Positions 43,560 through 55,606 are shown, counted from the first letter of the stretch. The stretch: DNA of 64,000 bases from Sepioteuthis lessoniana (GCA_963585895.1 OY757912.1:82663154-82727153); one strand, 5' to 3'. Made by a program: numbers and translations. Notes: generated from the sequence alone by a model not told the origin.

Positions 43560-43925
43560 AAAGTAAAATTATGGTTTGAATTCGGAGCTTTCCTTCTCCT
43601 AGAGCATTTGCCCTATGCAGGCTAGAAAACACAGTCTGCCCTACTATTTGCTCATAGGTGGGTCCTAAAGGCATTAGTACAAAATCCAACACAAACTACC
43701 TAATGTTTAAAGTAATGTTGATCATCAAAGTTAAACAGTGATGAACCTGTTTAACACTTAAATGAATAACCCCTTAAGCAACAGCAGGTACAATAAGTAA
43801 CCTGAATCTTGTGTGCTATATTTAAGCTTACCAAATAACAGCACAAATTACCTTGTCCAGAATTTGAATTTGTCAAGTCTATTTCCTGTGATGGTTACCA
43901 TTATGGTAACTGTGCCTTCATTTTT
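43560..43925 (-). mobile_element. SINE-C, split by about 150 bp
   Basis: Body at 43570-43680 ('ccttctcctagagcatttgc', 'gccctactatttgctcatag') and head at 43845-43925 ('cagaatttgaatttgtcaag', 'gttaccattatggtaac'). The sequence between is unrecognised. Confidence 0.65.
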
Positions 43926-44224
43926 CAAGGCTAGTTATAATTATTTAAGAAATGAAGAAAATTATAGAATTTGAGCATTTCTTACATTACCATAAACATT
44001 TTTTCAACTAAGACAAAGTTTAAAATCAGAATATTTTCTGTTAAAAATATGTTAATAAGCCCCATCTACCCAACACTATGAAACATCATCAAATAAATGT
44101 AGAATTTAATGTGTCTTTTAGTGTTGCTTTTTTTGTTTGTTGATTTTTTTTTACATATCTTCCTTCTCCTGGGTTAGTCTGGCAAATAACCTCAACTACC
44201 AGCACAAACAGCTTAGCTTACTTC

Positions 44225-44330
44225 TGTTAAGTCTTAGATAAATGTTCTTCCATCTTTATGATTTGATACTGATACCGATTTGATGTCTGGTGTTCTGCCA
44301 TTGAGCTATACCAAGAAGTACATAAAGAGA
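44225..44330 (-). mobile_element. SINE-E head, tRNA-like
   Basis: Minus strand 'cttggtatagctcaatggca' gives a near-perfect internal A-box; the B-box region 'ggtatcagtatcaaatc' is degraded. No tRNA cloverleaf, so not a tRNA gene. Confidence 0.5.
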
Positions 44331-44896
44331 CAGATTTTTGAGAGCCCATCTCTCTTAAGTAGACAAGCCTTGAGTTACAAGTCTGAATCAATCAGACTGA
44401 TGATGCTAATATCAGTGAGGCAAGTAAAATTCTAGTCTTGTATTGTTAAGTCAGAATCAGCGTCTCTGGCAGTTAACAGGCATCTCATAATCTTGAGAGG
44501 CGAGAGTAAGAATGAGATAAGTTGATTAAAGTAGAAAAATGCTTGGAGACGATCCACCAAGTTGATCAGAACCAAGAAAAGATGAGATTTCTAATACAAA
44601 CAGTAAATATTTATGGCTGAATAGAGCAGGCAGAACCTAATGAAAATGCCAAAGGTGAATGCTACACCTCCTCAATAATAATTGTTTTACTGGTTATCTG
44701 CATACTACACCTATATATTTCTGGCCGATGCAGAAGTGAGCCTACACATACATCTATTTTGAAATATCCAAACTTACTATTTTAATCAAACATGCAAATT
44801 GGTAAAGGAAAAATAAATTCTGCAGGCAGAAATCGTAAAAAATTATGATTTGTTATAAATACAAGCCACTGAAGTCAAAGATTCACATTCCTTATA
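44331..44896. other. Slightly GC-richer, unclassified
   Basis: Contains 'agactgatgatgctaatatc' at 44395, considered and rejected as a hammerhead core. No coding sequence. Confidence 0.4.
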
Positions 44897-45113
44897 AATT
44901 TTGGTTGGTTTCTTTGTTTTAATGGCATATCAACCATCATGGATTATTTAATGACAAATTCATCCTTGTAGGAAAACAGCAAGATATCCTTAGTAAAACC
45001 ATAACTGGGAGACTAAGGAGGTCCATACCTTTCCAAAGGTAAAAGTAACTGCACAATCAGAGTTCAAACTAGCTTACTTTGAGGCACTTTAGCTATTACG
45101 CCATGGGGACTCT
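44897..45113 (-). mobile_element. SINE-A, head degraded
   Basis: 'ttaatggcatatcaaccatc' at 44919; head 'agctattacgccatggggac' at 45089. Confidence 0.8.
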
Positions 45114-45683
45114 CCCATATAGATATATTAGTGGTGACTTTAGGTCATCAATATTACCCAGGCTCATATATTTAACATAATTTGTACAATTTAGAATATA
45201 TAAAAGAATTTTAGCATCCAACTACAATTTTTTGTAAATATAATCCAGTAAATCTCTGTGCCTGCACAGGTTTGCACAGCTGATACTTGATAACAAACCA
45301 TTCAACAAAAACCAAAACAATATTTTCTCTTTAACTTTCAAATTTTTCAAAACAAATGTCTTTGACCTAGGTTAAGTACATATCTCAGTCACCCCTAGAA
45401 TCTCTGATGTTAACTGCTCAACATCTGGATCAATGGAATAAATCTCAGACCCACATATATACACACAAAAACATGCACAGAATATTGGGGCCCTGTTGTA
45501 TTATAAAACTTCCCTTCATATAATAGACATAAAAAAATTATTTACTGTGGTAATTTAGCTCTTAAGTTGAAACAAAAATATATCCTTAGTAAAACCCACT
45601 TAAGATACTTAAAGATTATATTTATTATTTCAGCCCAAAATCTATTTGAGTCATATTATTAAAAGGATTGTTTTTGGTTTCAG
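45114..45683. other. No recognised feature
   Basis: AT-rich sequence without recognised repeats. Confidence 0.5.
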
Positions 45684-46085
45684 GTGGCCCAGTTAGCTAG
45701 GGCTGTAGAATACACTCATCTCTGCAGAGAGGTAAGACTCCCCCAATGAGTATCCTGATATGACACTAAACAATATGATGGTGAGGATTCAGTAATGCTG
45801 GAGTTTTATGGAATGTTGGGTACCCTTTTATTGCCAACTCCAAAGTCTACTCGGGCCCAGAGTGGAAGCACCTGATAGGGTTCTATCTGTTGGTCAAATA
45901 GAACTAAACTGTGTGTGTGCTTATGCTAAACTGAATTGTTTGAAATAGAATTGTTTTGACATTTAAACTGTGTACTGATACTAAACTGAATTGTTTAAAA
46001 TAGAACTATTTATATGTATAAAATTGGATTTGGCATTAAATAACCTACAATAGTTGATATGCCATTAAAACAAACCAAACTAAAT
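45684..46085 (+). mobile_element. SINE-B, full length, plus orientation
   Basis: Head 'ggcccagttagctagggctg' (A-box-like 'tggcccagttagc'), 'gtagaatacactcatct', body, then two internal units around 'aaactgaattgttt(g/a)aaat', then end 'gttgatatgccattaaaaca'. Mirror image of the copy at 1930-2312. Confidence 0.85.
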
Positions 46086-46367
46086 TTGTTTTTACAGCTA
46101 GTTTTCATGGGGCCGAAATGACTATCCACATTATTTTTTCTTCTTCATGTAACTTTATTATGAACATCATGTTATCTAAATGAACATTTTAAGGCATGAA
46201 AATAAAACAAAGTTATACAAGTTAGAGAGTTAAGATAATTATTCATAATGGTTAGGGTCAGGAAGTTGAGTCCAACCAAAGTCAAGAACAAATGAATTGT
46301 ACTGAAAGAATTGCTCCCAGAGCTGAACCCAAAAGCCCTTTTCCTGGATTTAGCTACCGATATGTAA

Positions 46368-46391
46368 ATATATATATATATATATATATAT
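46368..46391. repeat. (TA)n microsatellite
   Basis: About 12 TA units. Confidence 0.95.
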
Positions 46392-46424
46392 GTATATTAT
46401 TAGACTGCATGTTGCAGACTTTAG

Positions 46425-46535
46425 TAGTAATGAGCCTTATTGTGCCCATTCTGTCTTATTCACCCATAACTATAGAAGAGGAGAAGAGATAAATTTACTT
46501 TTTCCAAGGGCATCAGCATAAAATGAAAAGCAAAC
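46425..46535 (-). mobile_element. SINE-C internal fragment
   Basis: Reverse-sense 'tgcccattctgtcttattca', 'cccataactatag' and 'ccaagggcatcagcataaaa'. Confidence 0.65.
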
Positions 46536-48001
46536 ATGAACTTGATTCTGTGCTTCCATATGTCAATTCATGTTGAACATATAATTTTCATTGAATCAAA
46601 GCATAAATGCAAACCTTGTAATATCATTATAGTGCTGCAAAATAAATAGGAAATTGTTTTATTTTCAAATAGCATTTTTTTGCTATCACACTTAAAAATT
46701 ACTCCTGGATTCCATTTTTGTTGTGATTGTAGCATACATACAAAAATTAGATAATGATTCTTTAGATTAAATCTTTAATTTCAGCAAGAAACAAAGAAAT
46801 AACTTGAAAAATTAAATAGCTTGATAAGGTGTATAAAATTCTATCAAGTCTAAAATAAAAACCTATATCTGGAGTCAATTTTCTCAGAACAAAAATGGGA
46901 ATTGAGAGGACACCTAGCTTAAAGGTATTGCCAAAGGTTAATTGAATGGTGCCTAAGAAATAACAAGTGTAGTAAGAATAACTCTGACAGAACATTGATG
47001 GTTAAGACAGTGGAGCTTGCTGGTAAGCCATGACAAAGGCAAACCTAATCACAGTCATTATAGAAGAAATTAAGAAAGACATTTTTTCAACTGTGGAATG
47101 AAAATAGCTTATGATGGTGATAATGATGATGAAAATATACACACACACAAATTTATGTGTGTAAGTCTAAAGATGTTATTGTGCTTTTTGTTCTTCAGCA
47201 ATCAAAACTTCAGTCTTGAGTGTGTCCATCATGAAACTCAGAGCCATTAGTCCACCATTAACATATAAAAGCCATTTATAGAGATAGTGACATCTCTATC
47301 TGATCCAAAATTGAACAAGAGCCATTCCCTTATAACATTAATCTTAGTTAATGCTGAGACAATTAGAGCAGGAACAATCATCACCATGAGAATAAGATTC
47401 TATCTTGAAGTTCAGTACTTTTTTTCTGTTAGGAAATTCTAGTTAACAATAACATTTAAGAGAAAAGCAGAAGCAATAAAAATAAGACTTTCCAGCATGT
47501 ATATAACAACATCCTCCAAAATACCATCAGAAAATTTCAAGTAGATTCTAAAAACTGATGTATTATATTACACTGATGTATTTTGTGTTTTTATTATGAT
47601 TGGTATAACTCTTTCGAAGATTGTTTTTGATTTGCTAATGTCCATCCATATCAGTATTACCCAATCTTTTGTTAGCCCTGCATCACCTTTGATTAAAATT
47701 GAATTGGCCAATAAGCCTTAAATCTTCTGTAGTGGTATTCAAAGGAAGGTGAAGTTCCTAAGATCATCCCCAACAACTGAAATAAATTTTAGCACTCCCA
47801 GGGGTTGCTAGCATCTAAGATTGGAAAACATTGATCAATATTACACAGAATCAAGATGATAGATAAAATTTGTATGTACATCATTATTAGGTATAATATC
47901 ATCTCAATATACATATTACCAGAAAAATTTTTTTTATGTGTGTGTACATGTGTTACATCCACAAAAGACAAAAGTATACATTAAAAACACACATGAGAAA
48001 T
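46536..48001. other. Long AT-rich stretch without recognised repeats
   Basis: Several minus frames under 80 codons (for example 46762-46995) are hydrophobic and featureless. A short 'gatggtgataatgatgatga' run is at 47113. Confidence 0.55.
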
Positions 48002-48118
48002 TTTGAAGGAGTAACCGGTCTGGAAGAAAGAAAACTGAATTCAAACCAGCTTTACTCCACTTAAGAATTGGTCTTGTGTCACATTCTGCCTGTGGTGGAG
48101 GGTTTAGATAAATATATA
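48002..48118 (+). mobile_element. SINE-C 3' part
   Basis: 'gaattcaaaccagctttact' to 'ggagggtttagataaatata'. Confidence 0.8.
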
Positions 48119-48195
48119 CTTGCTTGAAACCCTTCTTTATTGGCCATTAAGCATGATAACAAATCATACCTTATTTAAATAATTGTAGATAAAGA

Positions 48196-48262
48196 TTTGG
48201 TTGGGTTTTATGACATATCAGCCATCCTAGGTTATTTAATGCCAAATCCTCTTTATACATAT
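48196..48262 (-). mobile_element. SINE-A 3' fragment
   Basis: 'atgacatatcagccatccta' and 'ggttatttaatgccaaat'. Confidence 0.75.
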
Positions 48263-48330
48263 ATATTAAATATATGATTTGTAAACACATTTTGTTGATA
48301 ACATTTTAAAACAAGCTCAAGCTCATTTTT

Positions 48331-49153
48331 TGCAATGTTAAGGTCCCTTTATTCCTTCATTGGTATGCAACATTAATTGATTTGGTGCAGTGACCAGGAT
48401 TTTGGGACCAAGACGTTGGTCCTGTGATGTTTTTAGTTTCCTCAAGGAAATGCAGAGGAAGGCCCTATGGTGATTTTTTTAAATGAGATATGTTATTGTA
48501 TAGTATTTTTGATGCAGGCATGTGAGATAGCCAACTATGCAAAGAAATGGTATAGAAGTAATTTAGATAATAACTAGAACAGGCAAGTGTTACATAATGA
48601 AAAGGTCACCTTCTAAGATGTGTTATGATTGTTTTATTTTTTGCTGTTGTTGTACCTGTGCATTTTTTGTAAGATGTGGGTGAAGAGAGAGATGGACTGA
48701 GATGTGAAGAAAATGTCCACAAGCATACATTTTGAAAAATAGGTTACATATTGACCCTTGACAGCTAGTTATTATGGATTTTGTAAACAGGATGTTCCAC
48801 CTGTGTAAAAAAAGAGAACAGTGGAAGTAGATCATGTGGGTTGAAAGCCAGAAGGCATGCTTAGGCGCTAACAGACTACCTGTCAGTCAAATTTGGAGAG
48901 CAGTCAGTGAGTGCCCGCCCTCCAACCAAGAAGCAGAAGAAGTGCAAAGTGGGGCCCTGAATATAGACTCACAATGTGGTTAAGAAGATATAGGGTAAAT
49001 CATAGCAGTCTTCTGTCTGTCCAAGTCATTCATCTGTCTCTCTCTCACACTTACAGCTAATTTCAACCCTTTTAATTAATAAAAAAAGAGAGAGTTATTT
49101 TTTTTATAAAGAAATGTATTATGGTCTCTTTATTCCTTCACTGGTATACAACA
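48331..49153 (+). mobile_element. LTR-retroelement remnant with internal region deleted (candidate)
   Basis: 48331-48373 and 49112-49153 are direct repeats ('ctttattccttcattggtat' against 'ctttattccttcactggtat'; both end in 'caaca(t/c)'). The first is followed at 48382 by 'ttggtgcagtgaccaggat', which resembles a primer-binding site, and then a perfect hairpin GGACCAA/TTGGTCC (48405-48422). The second lies at the end of about 560 bp of LTR-like sequence with CT-rich tracts and an ATTAATAAA signal. No gag or pol sequence remains. Confidence 0.45.
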
Positions 49154-49502
49154 CAAAAACTACTGACCAAAATGTACTGAGAATTAACTCTTGACAATGT
49201 CTAAACAGCAATCTAGACATCTAGAAATCAGTACTTTATTATTTAACTTGTTCAGCTGTATACACATCTTCATCTAAACTTTTTAAAATTTCAATTATTA
49301 ATCTCAATTCTTTTTCATCACATATTATATTTACTGTTGGAGTTTTTTTTAATCATAACTTTTTTTATGTTATGTTAATACAACACTTGCTCACTTTGTG
49401 TGACACTGAGCATTACTTGTATTACCAACGGAATGGATTTTCTCATTGCTCAATTCTCTCATTTTTTTGTAATGGAATTCTGATAAAGTAGAAAAGTATT
49501 AT

Positions 49503-49751
49503 ATGCAAAATATGGATGCATATTACATTTTCTTTATGCGAATCTTTAGTCTGTTTAAGAAGACTACACTTCAGGATGAACAAACGGAAGAACTAAACCA
49601 AACCAAACCAAAAGCAAACTTAACCTTTGCCCCAAATACCAATCAGAATAGAGGTCATTATCTTAGAAACCCTTCTGGATTTAATCTTGTATCGACAAAT
49701 TCTATCTTGGAGTTGGCTGTGGACACTACTCTGATATATAAAACAGAGTGA
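49503..49751 (+). CDS. Hypothetical 82-codon frame, doubtful
   Basis: Hydrophilic, N/T/Q/E-rich second half ('QDEQTEELNQTKPKANLTFA' then 'PNTNQNRGHYLRNPSGFNLV'), unusual in this AT-rich window. An acceptor-like 'ttctttatgcgaatctttag' ends at 49549, so the part from 49550 could be a terminal exon ending at TGA. No homologue is recognised and no upstream exon is visible. A repeat-derived frame is equally possible. Confidence 0.2.
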   Translation: MQNMDAYYIFFMRIFSLFKKTTLQDEQTEELNQTKPKANLTFAPNTNQNRGHYLRNPSGFNLVSTNSILELAVDTTLIYKTE

Positions 49752-49879
49752 AGCTTGCTTTTACATAATAGATATGAATAGATAAATCAAATTGGATGTG
49801 GTAAATCTGAAAGATACATCTTAAACCTAAAACACTGAGGGCACTTTCAGCAACCACGAGGCCTTCTGCTATAGGACCA

Positions 49880-50150
49880 CCCTATTAACAGTGCTTAGAA
49901 TACACTCAGTCTATCCCCTGAAGAGAGTAAGCCCACCCACAAAATGGGGTATCCTGGCTATGACATTAAACTGCGTCTAGTAGTGAAGCTCCAGTTCTGA
50001 AGCTATTGGAATGTGGAGTATCTCTTCATTGCAATTCGTCCCAGGTCAACTGTTTGATTTATAGTAGTAGTATCTATCAGGATACCATCTATGGGTCAAA
50101 TAGATTGATTTGAGAATTATTTGTATTTGTTATATGGTATTAAATATTGC
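49880..50150 (+). mobile_element. SINE-B, 3' truncated
   Basis: 'gcttagaatacactcagtct', 'aagctccagttctgaag', 'ctatgggtcaaatagattga'. Confidence 0.8.
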
Positions 50151-50789
50151 TGTGTTAAAAAAAACTCTAAAATTACACAAAATATGTGAATAAAAATATA
50201 CAATGTATGTAATTCCCAAGTCTCTAGATATAAAATAACCCAAGATATATTGATTGATTCTAACATGTCAACCAATCCTGCTATAGGATCATTTCAGAAC
50301 ACTCCTGCTCTACTAAATTTCAATCTGTAGATCTAGCTCAACTTTCATTTTGATCATACCACTGAAAAATTACTTTTATCATCATTTCAAGGTGTTGAAA
50401 AAGCTTTGTCACTTCAAATTAATTTAGCACTAGCAAGTAGGGAAGTGAAAATATACTGGTGCTGTTAGGATTAAAGTGAATTTATTACCTTTCAAACATC
50501 ATTTTTCTTAATTACTAAGTCATGAAAGGCTTTAATGAAGTTTACATAGAAAAATCAAAGAAAATAGGTTAAATTCAATTTACAAAACAGAATGTGACTA
50601 GACAATCAGTGCAGATGTTTAGGAAAGTTTTGAAATTAATTTTGTATTGGTTAACCACCAAACAGTTTAAAATAGGTGCATAAAATTCTCTAGAGGACAA
50701 TGATCTACTTTATTATCCAACAAAAAAAATTACTGGATAGGAAAAAAATTTTCACATAAAAATAGACTAAATGCTATCCAAAAGTTTAG
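50151..50789. other. No recognised feature
   Basis: AT-rich sequence without recognised repeats. Confidence 0.5.
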
Positions 50790-51185
50790 GGAGTTTGATT
50801 TTATGGCATATCAACCTGTCTGGGGTTATTTTAAGCCTAGAGGTCAAGGAATTCCATACATTGTAGATTTCCTTTTTTTTGTTTTGTTAAAGAATTTTGC
50901 ACACAGTTATAGGACATCAAGTATTCTTATCAAATACAAATCATTTGCAAAACAGATCTATTTAACCCATAGATGGGACCTTAACAGGTCCTACCAATCT
51001 GAGTCAGTGTGGACATGGAAGTAATGGCAATAAAGAGGAACTCTAAATTCTCCAGAGCTCCAGAACTTGAGTCTCACTATCGAATACAGTTTAGCGTCAC
51101 AGCCAGGACATCTCTTTTTTAGTGGCAGAGTCTTAACCCTTTGCAGGGGATACAATCAGCATATTCAAAGCCCTGTTAACAGGGT
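50790..51185 (-). mobile_element. SINE-B, full length
   Basis: 'ttatggcatatcaacctgtc' at 50801, one array unit 'ataggacatcaagtattct' at 50909, body at 50965-51060, head 'ccctgttaacagggta' at 51172. Confidence 0.85.
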
Positions 51186-51279
51186 ATTAGGGAATTTGAA
51201 CTGATTAATCAGTCTATGCATCTGTAAATTTATCTAGTGTTTTCTGTATCTCACTGGACATTTTAAAATTACTCCAAGA

Positions 51280-51560
51280 GAGGTGTGCTTAGCATAACAG
51301 TTATCATTGTAGGAAATAGTTCAAACCCTGGTTGAGGTTGTTGGTATTTTTTTCTGCATTAATGCCCTTCAGAAAAGCATGAATCTGTCTCTTTTTCTTT
51401 TCCTAGCTATGAGTAAATACTTAGGCAGACTGTTTTTTAAAACCTTGCTAAGACAACTAATCTAGGAGAACAAAATCTCTGCATTCAAACCAGCTTTACT
51501 CAGCTAAAAAATTTAATGTGCCACATTTGACCATGGCAGAAGAGTTGAGTAAATACAAAC
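51280..51560 (+). mobile_element. SINE-C, near full length
   Basis: Head 'gtgcttagcataacagttat', B-box-like 'agttcaaaccctgg', end 'gaagagttgagtaaatacaa'. Confidence 0.85.
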
Positions 51561-52961
51561 TCTTTTATCAATAAGAATATCAAGATTGACTTGCAGTCAA
51601 GTGTCATACTGAAAACATGGGTTCCTATTTGATCACCGATGATAAGCTTGTTCAGTAATTAAATAGGTGACCACTTAGTAACAATAAATATTGGTAGCAA
51701 CCTCAGGCTTATGTGCTAGATTAAATAAAACTCAGTAAGCAATAACACATAAGGTTGACACAAATGAAATTGTTCATTTTGCTAATTTAAAAGCTCATCT
51801 TGACATGAAAATATGAAAAAAATTTGATAGAAAAAAAAATCTTAGCAAAGAACTATCCAAAAGTTTAGGGAATTTTAGCTGATTGACCAGTGTGCATATG
51901 TGTCAATTTACTTAGTTTTTTTATGTCTCATTGGACATTTTGTAATTATTCTACCAAGAAATAAAGAAGGCAGCAGTCATTTCCAATCCACAAAGTACTG
52001 AAAAAACATTGCCCAAAAGTAAGGAAAGGAGAACAGCTAATTACTACCCTCCTGTTTCATTATTTTCTTTTGGTTCAGATTGTGGATCAGAAATTACTAC
52101 CCTCCCTCTAATTTTTTTTCATTATGTTATTATTTCATGATAAGATAAAAATTTTAAAAAGCAAAATAAATAAAGAACATATTTTTTATCAATTTAATTC
52201 TTTGGAGAAGCCATTTTGTGTCCTGAACTTTTGGGTAGCAACATGTACACAATTCTGTTATTTCTATTAATCATAAACACAATTATGCCTCCTCAAATGG
52301 GATAAGGCTTTCACAAGAAAAAGAAAACTAGCCTTATCATCAATGGGAAAACAAGGAAAAGAAAATAGATAAAAGGACAAAGAGGAAATGAAGAGAGAGT
52401 TAAAAGTAAATCTAAAGTTTAAACTTGGAAATAGAGGATAAGGAATAAAACTTAAAGATACCAAATTGTGATTTTTCTATGGAAAAATAGTTACTATTTA
52501 TCCTATTTTTCTGTTCTCCCACGTAAGTACATCAGCTTTTCTTTTTTCTTATTTCTTTTGCTCAAAAACATATCAGGTGATTTCTCATGACTTCTGTTTT
52601 GTTTGTAACATAATCTGGTCCCATGGATTGCTACTTGCTTTTTGCATACAAACTTTTATGCATAAAAAAATAATAAAAACAGTAAAAGTCACATTAATTT
52701 TAGCATCTGCAACTGATTTTCTTTCTCCCACTTTTTTTTCCCTTTTTGTCAGTGTTGAAAGACAGAAGGTGTAATGATAAAATTTATCATAAGCAAAAAA
52801 AAAATCATTGCAAGATTATGACAGCTTGTAAAATATATACAGTTTCAAGATGCATCCTTAATTCAGAAAGGCATTTCTTTGATAGGGGAGTAGAAAAATT
52901 TTTCTTTTACTAAAATTCACTCAATACAAAATCAAATTGTCCATGACTCAAAAAAATCGTT
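51561..52961. other. No supported feature
   Basis: 'atccaaaagtttagggaatttt' at 51849 echoes 50779, so part may be a duplicated flank. Small frames (52267-52464, 52577-52774) lack domains. Confidence 0.45.
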
Positions 52962-53050
52962 ATGTTGGCTGGTTGGTTTTAAGGCATATCAACATTTGTT
53001 GGGTTATTTTATGACAAAATCAGTTGCATGGGTGGGAGGGAAGCAATTGT
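52962..53050 (-). mobile_element. SINE-B/A 3' fragment
   Basis: 'ttaaggcatatcaacatttg' and 'gggttattttatgac'. Confidence 0.7.
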
Positions 53051-53436
53051 ATCCTTTCAAGTAACTAATGATAATCATTTTTAAACAATTGGAGCTTCAA
53101 ATATAATTTGCACTGAGTTACAGTCCTGGTCACCATTATTCATACCCTTTCAATTGTTTGTTATATCTTAAGAAATAAATGGAAAATAACCAAGTTCCTA
53201 CAAACTCGTTTTATCATTCACTGTTCTTTATCAACCATGGTTGTCAATAGACCAAAACAGTTTCACTAGATTTTTTTTTTGAGGGAGTGGTTTAAGAAGA
53301 TATTCTACATTATATACTGAAATTTCATGGGTGCCAATAATTGTGACCAGGATTGTATATTGTTTTTAAGTATACTAATAATTTGCACACATTTATATGA
53401 TTTCAATGTTTTCAATCTAATATGAATACTTATCTT
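53051..53436. other. Possible remnant repeat, unclassified
   Basis: 'cagtcctggtcaccattatt' (53121) and 'gtgccaataattgtgaccag' (53332) are inverted and about 230 bp apart, as in a small DNA element with terminal inverted repeats. Confidence 0.45.
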
Positions 53437-53690
53437 GGACTTGAAGAGCTCAAAATAAGATTCTGTTGGAAAATACTAATAGTGGTATTTTTTTTCACAT
53501 TTTAACTGTTAGTGAGAGGAAGGTATTTGAGTGGAACTTACATTGAGAATGAGAAAGATCAAAAAGCAAGGCTGAGATTTGATGAACCAAATTTTGACTA
53601 AAAAGTCCCAGATTGGTGGTACTAGGTTATGAGCCACATCTAAAAATCATCCATGGAAGTAACAATAGAAAAATGACAGAATAGCAACTT
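53437..53690 (+). repeat. Repeat D copy
   Basis: Aligns with 10609-10845 in the same orientation throughout. Confidence 0.7.
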
Positions 53691-54374
53691 TATGCTCATG
53701 AGAGAGTGGTTGAAGAGATTTAAAGAGTTTTTTATTGACCAGACCACAATTTCAATTCTCTATCCCATCAAGAATATATATTTCATCATATATTTATTAT
53801 ATAGTTAGAGTTTTTAGTGCTTAGTCTTCATGTCAAAGAAAGAGCTAAATATTAGAATTTTCTTTACACTATTTACATGCCTTAGACTATTATCCTCATC
53901 TTAATTGTTATATTTACTATATTTCAGCCACTGTACTTTCTGGTTTTCTTGAGGTGTTTTTTTTTTTTTTATCATAGTAGGTAACTTTCAGGGAATTTCA
54001 AACCAAACACTTCATTCAATTCACAGGAGTAGACTATTCTCATTTCACAGTTAATTTGTTTTAATTATTTTGCCTTTCTTACGTTTTTCTTTCTGCTGAT
54101 TTAGACAGATATTAGATTTTTCTTAGCAAGATTTCAAAAGAATGATACAGGTGTCAAATCCCAAAATGGGCATAGGTTTAAATTTAGAAGCAGCAAAGGT
54201 GTCAAAGGAAGATAAGCGAATTGTGGTTTGGAGAAATAATATATACCAAGGAAAAATAGAGGAATTTTAAAACAATAGCAGTAAATCACTCATAGTAACA
54301 TTCCCAACACACCTACACATCAAGAGGTTGAAATGCACTTAAAGTAACAATAAATGTCAAAGGAAAAAAAAAAT
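53691..54374. other. No recognised feature
   Basis: AT-rich sequence without recognised repeats. Confidence 0.5.
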
Positions 54375-54605
54375 GACAACTAGAGTTCAAATCTTGAACA
54401 AAGCTGTTAGCAATTCACTTTATGTTAATGACGTTGCTAAATCTCTTCTCACCCCACCAGCTACAGGTAAATAAGACAGACTGGGTTCTTTAGCCTTGGT
54501 AAGGCAACCAGTCTTGAAGAAGAAAAATTTAATTAAAACCAGATGTACCCAACTTAAAATTGACCTTGTATCCCATCCTGCTCATGACAAATGGGTTGGA
54601 TAAAT
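54375..54605 (+). mobile_element. SINE-C, head shortened
   Basis: 'agagttcaaatcttgaacaa', 'tttagccttggtaaggcaac', 'aaatgggttggataaatcca'. Confidence 0.8.
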
Positions 54606-54849
54606 CCATATTGCAAGTCTCAAGCTTTCCTCAAAGTCTGCATGATATGAGGTGTAATAGGACTTAGTCTGCTTCACTGGCCTGTGACATATTACTAGAC
54701 TGGGTTAAACATTTCCAACAGATATACACAACAAGAAATGCTAATAGAAAGATGGACAAACTTATAACAACGGCAAACAAATTAGAACAGTGAGAAAGAA
54801 TTCAAGAAAGATATGAGCATACAATTAAAAAAGTAACTAATGATGATAA

Positions 54850-55376
54850 TCCTTTGTAAACAATTATAGCTTCAAGTAACTATTCTTAACACAAATAATT
54901 TGCAATTATACAGTTTCAAGTAATTATTTCTATTTAATAGTAATTTTTATTTGTTAGCACAGTTATGTTTTTAATAATTCCTATCTAATACTAATAATTT
55001 GCACACAATTATATGGTTTTGAGTATTTCAAGAAGTTATATGATTTCAAATAATAAATGATAATAATCCTTTAAAAAACATGTAGCTTCAATTAACTGTT
55101 CTTAACAAAAAAAGTAGTACACAATTATATGGTTTCAAGTAATATGAATAATTTTCAAATAAATCTATTTGACATTAACCAGTTCAACAATTTAGAGTTA
55201 GAGTGGACCTGAGAGTAACACCAATGGAGTGACTCCACACTCCTCAGAGCTCCAAAACTGGAGCCTCACTCTTGGATGCAGTTTAGTATCATACTCAAGA
55301 CAAACTTTTTTCTTGAGAGAAGGGTCTTACTCCTCTGTAGAGTATGCAGTGGGTGTGTTCTAAGCTCTACCAACAG
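54850..55376 (-). mobile_element. SINE-B with expanded internal array
   Basis: About five degenerate units containing 'acaattatatggtttcaagt' or variants between 54860 and 55160, then a standard body and head at 55160-55376. Confidence 0.75.
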
Positions 55377-55606
55377 TGAATTTGGAAAGAAAAAGAAATT
55401 AAAAAAGAAAGAACAAATTGATGCAGAAAAGAGAATAGACTGAAGCATAGAAAGTTATAGTAAGAAAAGAAAGAAAGAATGTGATAGAGCAAATGAGACA
55501 AATTAAGTGCTGATCCAATAATAAATGTTGAATTATGCTGGCTTATTTGGAAGTAATTAGACATCAAGCTTAATGGCTGTCTTTGAGGGCCTTTAAGAAG
55601 TTATCT

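Noticed and set aside
44225..44330. tRNA gene on the minus strand (strong A-box)
   Set aside because: The B-box is degraded and no cloverleaf or acceptor stem can be drawn; it fits a SINE head.
44395..44445. CTGATGA followed by GGCAAGTAAAA and TAGTC, resembling a hammerhead
   Set aside because: No convincing stem II or stem III, and the GAA element is absent; only the core heptamer and a weak outer stem fit.
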